The position numbers and the translations under genes are program-made. A stretch of 24,652 nucleotides of DNA from JAWLCQ01 sp041687095 (lineage in GTDB: Bacteria; Planctomycetota; Phycisphaerae; SM23-33). Positions 15,797 to 24,311 of the stretch are shown one piece after another; positions within the stretch are counted from its first letter, which is position 1; every line of letters starts with the position of its first letter. The notes under the pieces are model-generated. The model was not told where the DNA came from. It ran no database searches and saw nothing but the letters and a program-made list of their open reading frames with translations. Where the stretch lies: contig JAWLCQ010000060.1 of the NCBI GenBank assembly GCA_041687095.1, positions 1 to 24,652 on the forward strand, written 5' to 3'.

Positions 15797-15830
15797 GGGC
15801 GGGGGGGAGGGGGCCCCGCGCCCCCCGCCC
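15797..15830. repeat. GC-only hairpin next to the assembly gap
   Basis: GGGCGGGGGG and CCCCCCGCCC form a perfect 10-bp stem with a nested GGGGCCCC core. It lies three bases from the N run and probably caused the assembly break. It could also terminate transcription from the GH130 gene. Confidence 0.6.
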
Positions 15831-15832
15831 GC

Positions 15833-15842
15833 NNNNNNNNNN
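15833..15842. other. Assembly gap (10 N)
   Basis: Ten N of unknown true length. Open frames that cross it contain undefined residues and are not genes. Confidence 0.99.
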
Positions 15843-15870
15843 GTGGGCGCCGCTGCCCCCTCTGCACGCC

Positions 15871-16923
15871 CTACGCGTTCTTCGCCGCCCGCACCATCTC
15901 GTCCACCGTCGTGACCGCCCCCGCGCAGATGCGGTCGGCGGCGCCGTAGTAGATGGTCATCGTCCCGTCGTCGTCCACGACGAGCCCGTTGGAGAAGACG
16001 CAGTTGGCGAACACGCCCGTGAGTTCGTAGTCCGTCTCGGGCCACAGCACCGGGTCCTGCGTGCGCGTCAGGAGGCGCTCGGGGTGTTCGAGGTCGCTGA
16101 GCATGGCCCCCAGGGCGTAGCGGCCTTCGACGTCGCAGGCGTGGTAGATCTCCAGCCACCCCTCGTCGGTGCGGATGGGCGGGGCGCCCCCGCCGACGCG
16201 CTCGGACTCCCACGTCCCGCGCGTCGGGGCCAGCGTCATCTCGTGCCTGCCCCACGACACCAGGTCCGGCCCGTACGCGGTCCAGATGCTCGCGGGGTTG
16301 AACTCGTTCATGTACGGGCGGTGGCGGCAGACGTACAGCCCGCGGACCTTCTCGGGGAACAGGCACACGTCCTTCTGGTACGGGGGGAAGATGATCCCGC
16401 ACCGCTCGAACGTGCGGAAGTCGTCCGTCCTCGCCATCGCCACCGTCACCCCGCGGCCGCTGACGGCGGTGTAGCAGACGTAGTACGTCCCGTCGATTCG
16501 CGTGATCCGCGCGTCCTCGCAGCCGAAGGCCTCGTAGGGCGTGGCGGGCAGGAGGGCGGGGGCGGGATCGAAGGTGAAGTGGCGCCCGTCGCGCGAGCGG
16601 GCGATGCGGAGGTGCGAGAGGCTCGTGAGCAGCGTCCGCCCGCGAAAGACGTACTTGCGGGGATCGGCGGTGTCGAGCAGCGGGTCGTCCAGGCGGATGC
16701 GTTCGACGCGAATCTCCCCGTGGTCGGCGTCGAAGAAGACGTACCCCACGCTGCCGCGCTCGGCGGCGGGGCGCTCGCCCACGCGGACGAGCAGGAGGAT
16801 CTCCCCGTCGTCCAACCGCACGGCCGCGGGGTTGAGCGTGCACAGCACCTCCAGGTCATCGCGGGTGGGCGTCAGGTCGTCGGGGGTCAGGAGCGGGTTG
16901 GCGTCAAGTCGTTTGAGCGGCAT
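15871..16923 (-). CDS. Glycoside hydrolase family 130 protein (beta-mannoside phosphorylase-like)
   Basis: 350 residues, five-bladed propeller type. GH130 enzymes cleave beta-mannosidic links, usually by phosphorolysis, releasing mannose 1-phosphate. Family marks: the acid-bearing segment GCEDARITRIDGTYYVCYT (134-152, likely catalytic Asp137), RVGGGAPPIRTDEGWLEIYH (242-261), and the closing TGVFANCVFSNGL with YYGAAD (325-330). No signal peptide, so cytoplasmic. The ATG at 16923 has GAGGGAA about eight bases upstream. Related GH130 proteins differ in substrate (mannosyl-glucose, mannobiose, N-glycan core), so phosphorylase or hydrolase action on a given sugar cannot be decided here. No sugar transporter is linked in the same operon. 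Confidence 0.88.
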   Translation of the reverse strand: MPLKRLDANPLLTPDDLTPTRDDLEVLCTLNPAAVRLDDGEILLLVRVGERPAAERGSVGYVFFDADHGEIRVERIRLDDPLLDTADPRKYVFRGRTLLTSLSHLRIARSRDGRHFTFDPAPALLPATPYEAFGCEDARITRIDGTYYVCYTAVSGRGVTVAMARTDDFRTFERCGIIFPPYQKDVCLFPEKVRGLYVCRHRPYMNEFNPASIWTAYGPDLVSWGRHEMTLAPTRGTWESERVGGGAPPIRTDEGWLEIYHACDVEGRYALGAMLSDLEHPERLLTRTQDPVLWPETDYELTGVFANCVFSNGLVVDDDGTMTIYYGAADRICAGAVTTVDEMVRAAKNA

Positions 16924-17080
16924 GTAGCAAGTTCCCTCATGGCACCTTGGGTCTGCGAGTCCGGGACAATGATAGCGCGGGCATGGGGCGGATTCCTCGG
17001 GAACAGATGGTCGAGACAGAGCAGGGGCGCTCTGGCCGGGACGCCCGGAGACGCGCCCTTGTCGGGATGCCCCCAGTCGC

Positions 17081-17161
17081 GGGTGCCACGGCTGTGCTGT
17101 TTACAGCCGTGCTCGTGCGAGCGCGGGGGCGGAACACGGGTTCTGCGAACCCGTGGCACCC
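17081..17161. repeat. GGGTGCCAC palindromic element, copy 1
   Basis: The outer arms GGGTGCCAC (17081-17089) and GTGGCACCC (17153-17161) enclose two hairpins: CACGGCTGT with loop GCTGTTT (17087-17111) and CACGGGTT with loop CTGCG (17135-17155). It lies between the GH130 and CPBP genes. A 71-bp relative lies inside the CPBP reading frame at 17957-18027. Confidence 0.85.
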
Positions 17162-17216
17162 GGCGAATCGAGCTCTGCAAGGGCCCCGGGGGCGCGCCCG
17201 GGCGGGGGCGGCCGCC

Positions 17217-18248
17217 TCAGAGGCCCGCATCGAGCGGGATCAGCGGCAGGGCGGCGTCCTCGCGTTCGAGGCGCTCCGCGTCGAGGAGGCGCTCGACGTA
17301 GATGGGGCCCGTGCGGAGGTTGTGGAGCAGTTCCTTCCGCGGGAGCGTGTTGTGGAACATCCCCGCCGCCAGGCCCATGGAGAGGGCGACGGCGTAGAGG
17401 TTGGGGGCGCGGAGGTAAACCGTTGTCCACACCAGCGCCCCCCCGAAGCACGCCGCCATCACCACCCCGTTGGGCCAATGCACCAGCGTGAACGTCCCCG
17501 CCGCCACCAGCACGATCGACGCGCTCGACGCCCCCAGCACCTTCAGCCGCCGCACGACGAACACCTGGAACACCAGCAGTTGCAGGAAGGCCCACAGCGG
17601 GTACGTCGCCAGCGCCACCGCCAGCCGCCCCGGGTCCCCCTCCCCCCCCGTCACGAAGTGCCCCACCAGCAGCGGAACGGCAAGCATCACCGCCGTCGGG
17701 ATCACCAGCAGGTTCGCCGCCCGCCCGAAGCGTTCATGCGTCAGGCCCCAGTCGCGCCACGCCCCGCGGTCCCGCCAGAACCCCGCCCCGATCCACAGCA
17801 GCAGGAACCCGATGGCCATCCAGTCCGTCGGCCGCCACTCGTAGGGCGGCAGGGCGGCCCACTCGTAGAGCAGGAAGGCGGGCACGGCGAGCAACTCGAT
17901 CAGCGCCATCCGCTTCTCGCGGGTGTCGGGGGCGCGGGAATCCGACCGCAACCGATGGGCGCCACGGCTGCGCTGTTCGCAGCCGTGCTCGGGGGAAGGA
18001 CACGGGTTCTGCGAACCCGTGGCACCCGGTCCGTTGCTTTCCTGGTGAGCGTCGGGGCCCGACCGCAGTTGGCGAACCCCCCGTACGAGCGAAACCACCG
18101 CCAGCACCCCGCTGCCCGCGATGAACCACCACCACGCGTCAGGGGCGATCGGGATGGGGAAGGCGTACGGGAGGCCGGCGTCCGCGTAGCGCAGACGGGC
18201 CGACAGGAGGATCACGAAGGCGTTCAGGAACAGGACTGCCCATGCCAT
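17217..18248 (-). CDS. Multi-pass membrane protein, degenerate CPBP-family relative
   Basis: 343 residues with about eight membrane segments; the C-terminal half matches the layout of CPBP (CAAX protease and bacteriocin-processing) membrane proteins. Of the family's metal-binding motifs only FTLVH (253-257) is clear; the EExxxR site reads FQVFVVRR and the second histidine motif reads SMGLAA, so protease activity is doubtful. Residues about 73-98 come from a palindromic repeat (17957-18027) inserted in frame between an N-terminal two-helix part (1-60) and the CPBP-like part. A second possible start, ATG at 17909 (MALIELL), lies after the insert, so this could be two genes or a gene with a disrupted front. 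No strong ribosome site precedes either start. Confidence 0.68.
   Translation of the reverse strand: MAWAVLFLNAFVILLSARLRYADAGLPYAFPIPIAPDAWWWFIAGSGVLAVVSLVRGVRQLRSGPDAHQESNGPGATGSQNPCPSPEHGCEQRSRGAHRLRSDSRAPDTREKRMALIELLAVPAFLLYEWAALPPYEWRPTDWMAIGFLLLWIGAGFWRDRGAWRDWGLTHERFGRAANLLVIPTAVMLAVPLLVGHFVTGGEGDPGRLAVALATYPLWAFLQLLVFQVFVVRRLKVLGASSASIVLVAAGTFTLVHWPNGVVMAACFGGALVWTTVYLRAPNLYAVALSMGLAAGMFHNTLPRKELLHNLRTGPIYVERLLDAERLEREDAALPLIPLDAGL
17957..18027. repeat. GGGTGCCAC palindromic element, copy 2, inside a reading frame
   Basis: GGGCGCCAC and GTGGCACCC bound a 71-bp element with hairpins CACGGCTGC, loop GCTGTTC, GCAGCCGTG (17963-17987) and CACGGGTT, loop CTGCG, AACCCGTG. Read on the minus strand in the CPBP frame it encodes GATGSQNPC and flanking residues without a stop. 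Confidence 0.85.
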
Positions 18249-18285
18249 AGGGCAAACTATATCTGCACCCCGTCCCCCGCGCCCA

Positions 18286-18314
18286 TTGAATCTCCGCCGG
18301 AACGGTAGGACAAT
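18286..18314 (+). promoter_or_regulatory. Candidate promoter of the GH20-M14 unit
   Basis: TTGAAT (18286-18291) and GACAAT (18309-18314) are separated by 17 bases in the 122-bp gap between divergent genes. The transcript would start about 50 bases before the GH20 ATG. Confidence 0.4.
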
Positions 18315-18370
18315 CGGCGGCGAGAGAGAACTGCCTGCAGCGCGTGTAACGCCTGTCGAAGGAGCCCACC

Positions 18371-19987
18371 ATGGCCGAACGGTCCAAGCGAACCCGCGGG
18401 AGGAACGAGGTCGAGATCCGGGGCCTGATGCTGGACCCGGCCCGCCTGACGGAGCGGCACGAGTTCTACTTCGACCTGCTGCCCGACCTCGCCGAATGGG
18501 GCGTCAACACGATCTGGTGGCACTTCGTGGACGACGGCGGGTTCGCCCTCAAGCTCCAGTCGCACCCGGAGCTGGCCACGCCCTTCGCCTTCTCGCGCTC
18601 CGAGACCCAGCGTTTCATCGCCGAGGCCGCCGCGGTCGGCATCGACGTGGTCCCGGAGGTCGAGTCCCTCGGGCACGCCCGGTACATCACCCGCCTGCCC
18701 CAGTACGCCCACCTCGCCGACGGGGACCGCCAGGGCTTCAACGCCGTCTGCCCCTCCAACCCCGACACCCTCCGCCTCCTCGACGACATCCTCACCGAAG
18801 TCGCCGAACTCTTCCCCTCCCCCTGGCTGCACGTGGGGCTCGACGAGGTCTCCTTCGCCGAGTGCCGCCGCTGCTCCGCCCGCACCAAGGGCAAGAAGCC
18901 CTGGTGGCTGTACGTCGAGCACACCAAGGCCATCCACGCCATCGCCACCCGCCTGGGCAAGCGCATGATCATGTGGGCCGACCACGTCGAGAAGGACCCC
19001 GCCATGCTCGACGAACTGCCCACCGACATCACCCTGTGCCACTGGAACTACTGGTCCATCCCCCGCGACGCCGTCGACCGCTCGCTGAAGGCGGGCTTCG
19101 AGGTCATCCTCGCCCCCGCCCTGTGCTTCCACGGGCACGTGCTGCAGCCCCACGCGAACAACTTCGTCAACATGGACGGGATGACCGCACTCGCCCGCGA
19201 GTGGGCCGCCCGCGGGGTCCGCGGGGTCGTGAACACCTGGTGGTGCCCCTATCGCTCCCTCCGCGACGCCAACCTCCTCGCCCTCGCCTACACCGGGCAG
19301 ATGCTCCGCACCGGCAAACCCACCGCCAAGGTCCCCTTCGTCAGGAAGTTCTGCCGCGAGTACTTCGGGGTGGACGACGCGAAGGTCCCCGCCGCCCTCT
19401 GGAAGGCGCACGAACTCACGCTCCGCATGCAGGAGATGCGCCACCTCTTCTACGACACCCCCGCCGACGTGCATCGCGCCCTGAACCTCGCCGCCTCCGA
19501 GGGCTTCCCCGCCCGCACCGAAGCCCTCGTCGCCGCCGCCGAGACCCTCGAACACGCCGCCGACTCCGTCACCGCCCACCGCCCCGCCTTCGACGCCGCC
19601 GCCCTCGCCGCCCGCCTCGCCGCCACCGCCCTCGAAAACGCCCTCCGCCTCCAGAACGCCCTCACCCGCTACGAGCAGGCCAAGACCCTCTACGACCGCG
19701 GATACGACCGCCAACGCGTCCTCGACGCCCTCGACCCCGCCGCCGACATCCTCAAGGAAATCCTCGACCAGGTCAGCGAACTCACCGACGCCGTCGACGC
19801 CGAGTGGAACCGCACCCGACACCCCAGCGACGCCAAAAAGGACACCCACAACCTCACCGAATCCCCCGGCCGCATGGACGCCCTCCTCGCCCGCCTCACC
19901 CGCCACCGCGCCTACCTCCGCCACCTCGACCAGCAGGCCCAGGCGGCGATCCACACGTTCCGGCGCACGGGCGCCTTCCCGACCTGA
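18371..19987 (+). CDS. GH20-type beta-N-acetylhexosaminidase-like protein
   Basis: 538 residues. The N-terminal two thirds follow a TIM-barrel glycosidase of the GH20 type, which removes terminal N-acetylhexosamines by substrate-assisted catalysis. Seen: NTIWWHF (46-52), VVPEVESLGHARY (93-105), and WLHVGLDEV (152-160) with the adjacent Asp158-Glu159 pair of the family, then IMWADHV and HWNYW. The C-terminal part (about 390-538) is Ala/Leu/Arg-rich and helical. No signal peptide, so it should act in the cytoplasm, unlike many GH20 enzymes. The ATG has GGAG six bases upstream. It is followed after 26 bases by an M14 carboxypeptidase, suggesting joint action on a glycopeptide or muropeptide; that is inference. 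Confidence 0.82.
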   Translation: MAERSKRTRGRNEVEIRGLMLDPARLTERHEFYFDLLPDLAEWGVNTIWWHFVDDGGFALKLQSHPELATPFAFSRSETQRFIAEAAAVGIDVVPEVESLGHARYITRLPQYAHLADGDRQGFNAVCPSNPDTLRLLDDILTEVAELFPSPWLHVGLDEVSFAECRRCSARTKGKKPWWLYVEHTKAIHAIATRLGKRMIMWADHVEKDPAMLDELPTDITLCHWNYWSIPRDAVDRSLKAGFEVILAPALCFHGHVLQPHANNFVNMDGMTALAREWAARGVRGVVNTWWCPYRSLRDANLLALAYTGQMLRTGKPTAKVPFVRKFCREYFGVDDAKVPAALWKAHELTLRMQEMRHLFYDTPADVHRALNLAASEGFPARTEALVAAAETLEHAADSVTAHRPAFDAAALAARLAATALENALRLQNALTRYEQAKTLYDRGYDRQRVLDALDPAADILKEILDQVSELTDAVDAEWNRTRHPSDAKKDTHNLTESPGRMDALLARLTRHRAYLRHLDQQAQAAIHTFRRTGAFPT

Positions 19988-20013
19988 CCCCCTCAACGCC
20001 CTGGAGCAAGGCC

Positions 20014-21153
20014 ATGAACTGGACGATCTCCGCGGAGGTCCCCGCGGGCAACATCATCGTGGACCGCATCGAGGACGACGCGGCGTACATCCGCCAGGAC
20101 CAGCGCGGATCGACCACGCGGTGGTTCTACTGGCGATTCGCCGTGCGCGGGGCCCAGGGGCGAACCCTCCGATTCGAGTTCACCGACTGGGACGTGATCG
20201 GCACGCGAGGCCCCTGCGTCAGCCGCGACGGGGGACGCTCGTGGCACTGGCTCGGCCGCCAGGCCCATCCCGCCCCCGCCTTCACCTACGCCTTCGCCCC
20301 CAGCGACACCGACGTCCAGTTCTGCTTCTGCCTGCCCTACCTCCAGGCCGACCTCGACGCCTTCCTCGCCCGGTCGGGCGAAGGCATCCGCCCCGGGGTG
20401 CTGTGCCGCTCCCCCGCCGGGCGCGAGGTCGAAACGCTGTCCGTCGGGGCCCCGGCGGCCGCGCACCGGGTGCTGCTGACCGCGCGCCACCACGCCTGCG
20501 AGAGCAGCGCGAGCTTCGTGCTCGAGGGGCTCCTCCACGCCGTCGCCCACGCCCCCCCGGGCGCCCCCGAGGCGTGGCTGCGCCAGGAGGCCCACCTGCT
20601 GGCGGTCCCGTTCGTGGACAAGGACGGCGTGGAGGACGGCGACCAGGGCAAGGACCGCCACGGGCACGACCACAACCGCGACTATATCGCCACCCCCCGC
20701 TACCCCCAGACCGCCGCCCTCATGCAACTCGCCGCCGGGCCCTTCCCCCCCGAGGTCACCGTCGACCTGCACTGCCCATGGATCCACGGCGAGTACAACG
20801 AGTGGATCTACCAGGTCGGCAGCCCGTTCCCCGACAACTGGCGGGCCCAGCGGCGATTCGGGCGCATCCTGGAGCGCCAGGCCCCCGCGCCCCTACCCTA
20901 CGCGCAGCAAGACGACCTGCCGTGGGGCCAGCGCTGGAACGCCGGCCCGATCACCGACGAGCAGTGCTCGTGTACGAAGTGGATGGCTCGGCGGCCGGGC
21001 GTCCGCCTGGCGACGTCCATCGAGGTCCCCTACGCCAACGTCCGCGACGTCCTGGTGACTCCCGACGCCCTCCGCGCCTTCGGCGGCCAACTGGCCCAAG
21101 CCCTCGCCCTCTTCCTCCAAGCCCCCCCCGCCGAGGCGGACGAGAGCGAGTAG
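20014..21153 (+). CDS. M14-family zinc carboxypeptidase (cytosolic type)
   Basis: 379 residues. An N-terminal beta domain (about 1-120) like that of cytosolic carboxypeptidases precedes the M14 fold. Zinc ligands are HACE at 160-163 (His160, Glu163) and His253 in VDLHCPW (250-255); substrate-binding NR is at 221-222, after the aspartate/histidine-rich DGDQGKDRHGHDHNRDY. SIEVPY (335-340) likely supplies the general-base Glu337. Cytosolic relatives have HPGE; HACE is a variant with all required ligands. No signal peptide. The ATG has GGAG seven bases upstream and lies 26 bases after GH20, so both are probably one transcript. Substrate unknown. Confidence 0.85.
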   Translation: MNWTISAEVPAGNIIVDRIEDDAAYIRQDQRGSTTRWFYWRFAVRGAQGRTLRFEFTDWDVIGTRGPCVSRDGGRSWHWLGRQAHPAPAFTYAFAPSDTDVQFCFCLPYLQADLDAFLARSGEGIRPGVLCRSPAGREVETLSVGAPAAAHRVLLTARHHACESSASFVLEGLLHAVAHAPPGAPEAWLRQEAHLLAVPFVDKDGVEDGDQGKDRHGHDHNRDYIATPRYPQTAALMQLAAGPFPPEVTVDLHCPWIHGEYNEWIYQVGSPFPDNWRAQRRFGRILERQAPAPLPYAQQDDLPWGQRWNAGPITDEQCSCTKWMARRPGVRLATSIEVPYANVRDVLVTPDALRAFGGQLAQALALFLQAPPAEADESE

Positions 21154-21165
21154 CGGCGAGCGCGG

Positions 21166-22500
21166 TCAGGACATCGGCGGGGCGGGAGGCCCCACGCCGT
21201 CCTCCCCGCCGGGGGGGGTGGCCAGCGGCGTGGTTTCGCTGAGGGCCTCGCTCTCGACCTCGGCGAGCGTTCCGATGCGGCGGAGGTGGGGGAAGAGGCC
21301 GGCCCAGGTGAGGACGACGAGGATCGTCCCGATCCCGCCCGACACCACGCTCACCACCGCCCCGAAGAGGCGGGCGACCGCCCCGCTCTCGAACCCGCCC
21401 AGTTCGTTGGAGCTGCTGATGAACATGGCGTTGACGGCCGAGACGCGGCCTCGCATCTCGTTGGGCGTCGCGAGCTGCACCAGCGTGTGGCGGACGACGA
21501 CGCTGATGTTGTCCAGCGCCCCGGTGAGGGCGAGCATCGCCATCGACAGCCACACGTTGCGGGAGAGCCCGAAGACGATCGTCGCGGCCCCGAAGCCCGC
21601 GACGGCGAGGAGCATGGTGCGCCCGGCGTGGCGGAAGGGCGGGGCGTGGGCGAGGACGAGGGCCATCACCAGCGCCCCCGCCGCCGGGGCCGCCCGCAGC
21701 CACCCCAGCGCCCGCTCGGGCGAAAGCCCCGTCCCCGACAGGTCCAGCAGGTCGCGGGCGAAGATCGGCAGCAGGTACACCGCCCCGCCCAGCAGGACGG
21801 CGAACATGTCCAGCGAGATCGCCCCCAGCAGCACCTTCTTCCGCCACACGAAGCGCACGCCCTCGGCCACCTGCTGGAACATCGGGCCCCGGACCGCCCG
21901 CGGGCCCTCGGTGATCCGCAGCGACAGCAGCACGGGGATGTACAGCAGCGTGCTGACCGCCGAGAGGACGTAGGCGGCGGGGATGGACCAGCCGATGATG
22001 ATTCCCCCCACCGCCGGGCCGACCATCCCGCTGATCTGCCCCAGGCTGGTCCGCCACTTCATGGCGTTCTCGAACGCGTCGCGCGGGACCAGCAGCGGCA
22101 GCAGCGCCGCCCGCGCCGGCCAGCCCAGCCGCAACGCGCAACTGTCGAGCAGCAGCAGGGCGTACATGACCGCGATCGAGCCCTGAAAGTAGCTGAACGC
22201 CGCCAACCCCAGGCTCGTGGCGCTGGTCAGGAGCATGCTGGCGATCATGAGCTTGCGGCGGTCGAGGATGTCCGCGAGGTACCCTGCGGGGAGCGTGAGC
22301 AGCAGCATCGGGATCGCCTGCACGAGCCCCACCAGCCCCAGCGCCAGCGGATCGTCCGTCCGCGTGTACATCTCCCACCCGATCGCGACGCCCTGCCCGG
22401 CGGTCCCGATGGCGACGAGCTGCCCCCCGATCAGCAGCCGCCGAAAGGCGGGGATGCGGAGGGCGGCGTAGGCGTCGTGCTGTCGGGCGGGCTGGGGCAT
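21166..22500 (-). CDS. MFS exporter, EntS-like family
   Basis: 444-residue major facilitator transporter with about 12 membrane helices. The loop motif GYLADILDRRKL and the stretch PNEMRGRVSAVNAMFISSSNELGGFESG are characteristic of the EntS branch, whose founder exports the siderophore enterobactin; the substrate here is unknown and no siderophore genes are present. I start at the ATG at 22500 (MPQPARQHDAYAALRIPAFRRLL), the usual family N-terminus, though no good ribosome site precedes it; the frame is open further upstream through GC-rich DNA. The C-terminal tail is Pro/Gly-rich. It converges on the M14 gene with only 12 bases between the stops. Confidence 0.87.
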   Translation of the reverse strand: MPQPARQHDAYAALRIPAFRRLLIGGQLVAIGTAGQGVAIGWEMYTRTDDPLALGLVGLVQAIPMLLLTLPAGYLADILDRRKLMIASMLLTSATSLGLAAFSYFQGSIAVMYALLLLDSCALRLGWPARAALLPLLVPRDAFENAMKWRTSLGQISGMVGPAVGGIIIGWSIPAAYVLSAVSTLLYIPVLLSLRITEGPRAVRGPMFQQVAEGVRFVWRKKVLLGAISLDMFAVLLGGAVYLLPIFARDLLDLSGTGLSPERALGWLRAAPAAGALVMALVLAHAPPFRHAGRTMLLAVAGFGAATIVFGLSRNVWLSMAMLALTGALDNISVVVRHTLVQLATPNEMRGRVSAVNAMFISSSNELGGFESGAVARLFGAVVSVVSGGIGTILVVLTWAGLFPHLRRIGTLAEVESEALSETTPLATPPGGEDGVGPPAPPMS

Positions 22501-22635
22501 CGGAGCGGAGAGTCTACCGAAGCGGAGGGCGAAAGCACAGGGGGCAGCGGGCCACGGGGCGGGGGGGGGGTGGCCGAAAACGGTGGGGCACCGGGCGGGG
22601 AGGGTTGGACGGCATCGGGAACCCGCCTGGACCGG

Positions 22636-22815
22636 CGAAATCCGAAGCACGAAATCCGAAACAAATCCGAAACCCGAAGGACCGAAATCCCAAACGCAGC
22701 CCCGTCACAGGACGTATCGCTTGCAAAGCGGACTCCCACAGACCCGAAGCCCGTTTCTGTCATTCGGATTTGCCGTTTTGGATTTGTTTCGGATTTCGGG
22801 TTTCGAGTTTCGGAT
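22636..22815. repeat. CGAAATCCGAAAC repeats in inverted pair
   Basis: The left cluster (22636-22690) holds several CGAAATCCGAA units; the right cluster (22757-22815) holds the complement. The core CGAAATCCGAAACAAATCC at 22650-22668 is perfectly inverted at 22780-22798. The 111 bases between contain nothing recognised. The clusters are far more AT-rich than their surroundings. A single related copy lies at 6565-6606. Confidence 0.85.
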
Positions 22816-22900
22816 CTGCCCCCCCCACGCGCGATGCCGTGGCCAAAGGGCCCACCGAAAACCGGCCACACCCGGACCGGGGCCTCGCGAGCATCCCCGC

Positions 22901-22928
22901 TTGCCGCAGGCGGGGGCGGGGGTATAAT
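22901..22928 (+). promoter_or_regulatory. Promoter of the second MFS gene
   Basis: A perfect TATAAT at 22923-22928 with TTGCCG 16 bases upstream, in a very GC-rich setting, is the clearest sigma-70-type promoter in the window. The leader to the ATG would be about 67 bases. Confidence 0.6.
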
Positions 22929-23001
22929 GCCGCCCTGTGAAACCAGGAGCCCCGCGAGGATCCCCCTGCCGCCGGTGCGCGACGGCGCCGAGTTCCCTCC
23001 C

Positions 23002-24222
23002 ATGACGTACAGTCCCCCGAAACTGATCTGCCACTCGTACTACCTGCTGTTCGGGCTGCTGGGCTCAGGGATCATCCCCGCGCTGACAAAGCGGTTCGAG
23101 GACACCTTCGCCCTGGAGCACTCGCAGATGGGCGCGCTGCTGGGGTCGGTGGCCTTCGCGTTCGCCCTGGCGAGCATCGCGTCGGGGTACCTCGTGGACC
23201 GCTACGGGCCCTCACGCGTGCTCGCCATCGCCATGCTGGGCTGCGCGGGGGCGGGGGCGCTGATGTGGTGGGCCCCGACGGCGGGCTGGTTCGTGGCGGC
23301 GCTGCTGGCGTTCCAGGGGGCCAACGGGCTCTCGCAGTCGATCAACGGGACGGTCAGCGCGCTGTACGGCCCGCGGCGGTCGGCGGGGCTGAACCTGCTG
23401 CACGGGTTCCAGGGGATCGGGCGGCTGCTGGCGCCGCTGGCGGTGCTGGCGGCGATCGGAGCGACGGGCAGTTGGCGGCTGGCGTTTGCGGTGTCGGCGG
23501 TGGTGCACCTGGCGTGGGCGGGGCTGTTCCACCACGGGCTGCGCGGGGTGGTCCCCACGACGCTCAACGGGGCGCGGTTCGACCTGCGGGGCGTCGGGCG
23601 GGTGCTGAGCTTCCGCCCGATCTGGATCGCCTTGGCGGGCTTCGTCGCCCTCATGGGCGCCGAGATGGCCGCCATCACCTGGGTCCCCGACTACCTCGAA
23701 CGCGAGGGCGGATTCTCCCGCGACAGCGCGCTGCTGGCGCTGACGTGCATGATGGTGGGCTTCACGGCCGCGAGGCTGCTGCTGGGCGTCCGCGGGCGGG
23801 GCGTCCCGCTGAGCCTGATCCTCGCGGGGGCGGTGGCGATGGTCGCGTGCTACGCGGGCCTGGTCTTCCTGTCCGCCCCCTGGGCGATCTTCGCCGTCAC
23901 CTTCGTCATGGGCCTCGCCGTCGGGGGCTGGTGGCCCTCGCTCGCCGCCAAGCTCATGGACGCCGTCCCCGAGGGCCACGGGGTCATCGGGGGCCTGTGC
24001 AACATCGCCTGCGCGTGCGGGCTGCTGCTGTTTCTCACGGGCATCGGACGTCTGGGCGATGCGGTGGGCCTGCGCTGGGCGCTGATGGTGACCCCCGTCT
24101 CCGCCCTCGCCTTCGCCGCGCTGTACATCACCTTCGCCCGCACCGTCGACCGCCGCTCCGCCCTCCCCGCTCCCCTCGCCGCCGAGCCCGCCCCCGCCGA
24201 ACCCGCCCCCGTCGATCCGTGA
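23002..24222 (+). CDS. MFS transporter
   Basis: 406-residue major facilitator protein with about 12 membrane helices. GYLVDRYGPSRVL (about 61-73) is the motif A loop, and SGIIPALTKRFEDTF with HSQMGALLGSVAF resembles sugar or organic-acid MFS proteins; the substrate cannot be named. It is distinct from the EntS-like exporter next door. The C-terminus is a Pro/Ala-rich tail. I use the ATG at 23002, since it starts directly before the first helix; an in-frame GTG at 22975 is possible. No clear ribosome site is present, but a strong promoter lies 74 bases upstream. It is the last gene of the window. Confidence 0.85.
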   Translation: MTYSPPKLICHSYYLLFGLLGSGIIPALTKRFEDTFALEHSQMGALLGSVAFAFALASIASGYLVDRYGPSRVLAIAMLGCAGAGALMWWAPTAGWFVAALLAFQGANGLSQSINGTVSALYGPRRSAGLNLLHGFQGIGRLLAPLAVLAAIGATGSWRLAFAVSAVVHLAWAGLFHHGLRGVVPTTLNGARFDLRGVGRVLSFRPIWIALAGFVALMGAEMAAITWVPDYLEREGGFSRDSALLALTCMMVGFTAARLLLGVRGRGVPLSLILAGAVAMVACYAGLVFLSAPWAIFAVTFVMGLAVGGWWPSLAAKLMDAVPEGHGVIGGLCNIACACGLLLFLTGIGRLGDAVGLRWALMVTPVSALAFAALYITFARTVDRRSALPAPLAAEPAPAEPAPVDP

Positions 24223-24230
24223 ACGCACAC

Positions 24231-24252
24231 GGGCGGACCCTTGGGCCCGCCC
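24231..24252 (+). terminator. GC-rich hairpin after the second MFS gene
   Basis: GGGCGGACCC pairs with GGGCCCGCCC with one mismatch, eight bases after the stop. No T tract follows, so termination is likely but not certain. Confidence 0.45.
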
Positions 24253-24311
24253 GCGCTGCATGGCGTCCGCAGATTCGCAGCCGACGCGGAATGACGATGC
24301 TCGGCCATCCC

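Noticed and set aside
15728..17301. Open frames crossing the N gap
   Set aside because: They contain undefined residues and are frame shadows of the GH130 gene.
18257..19996. Minus-strand open frame of 579 codons opposite the GH20 gene
   Set aside because: Gly/Val/Glu-rich antisense shadow; the plus strand encodes a recognisable glycosidase with catalytic Asp-Glu.
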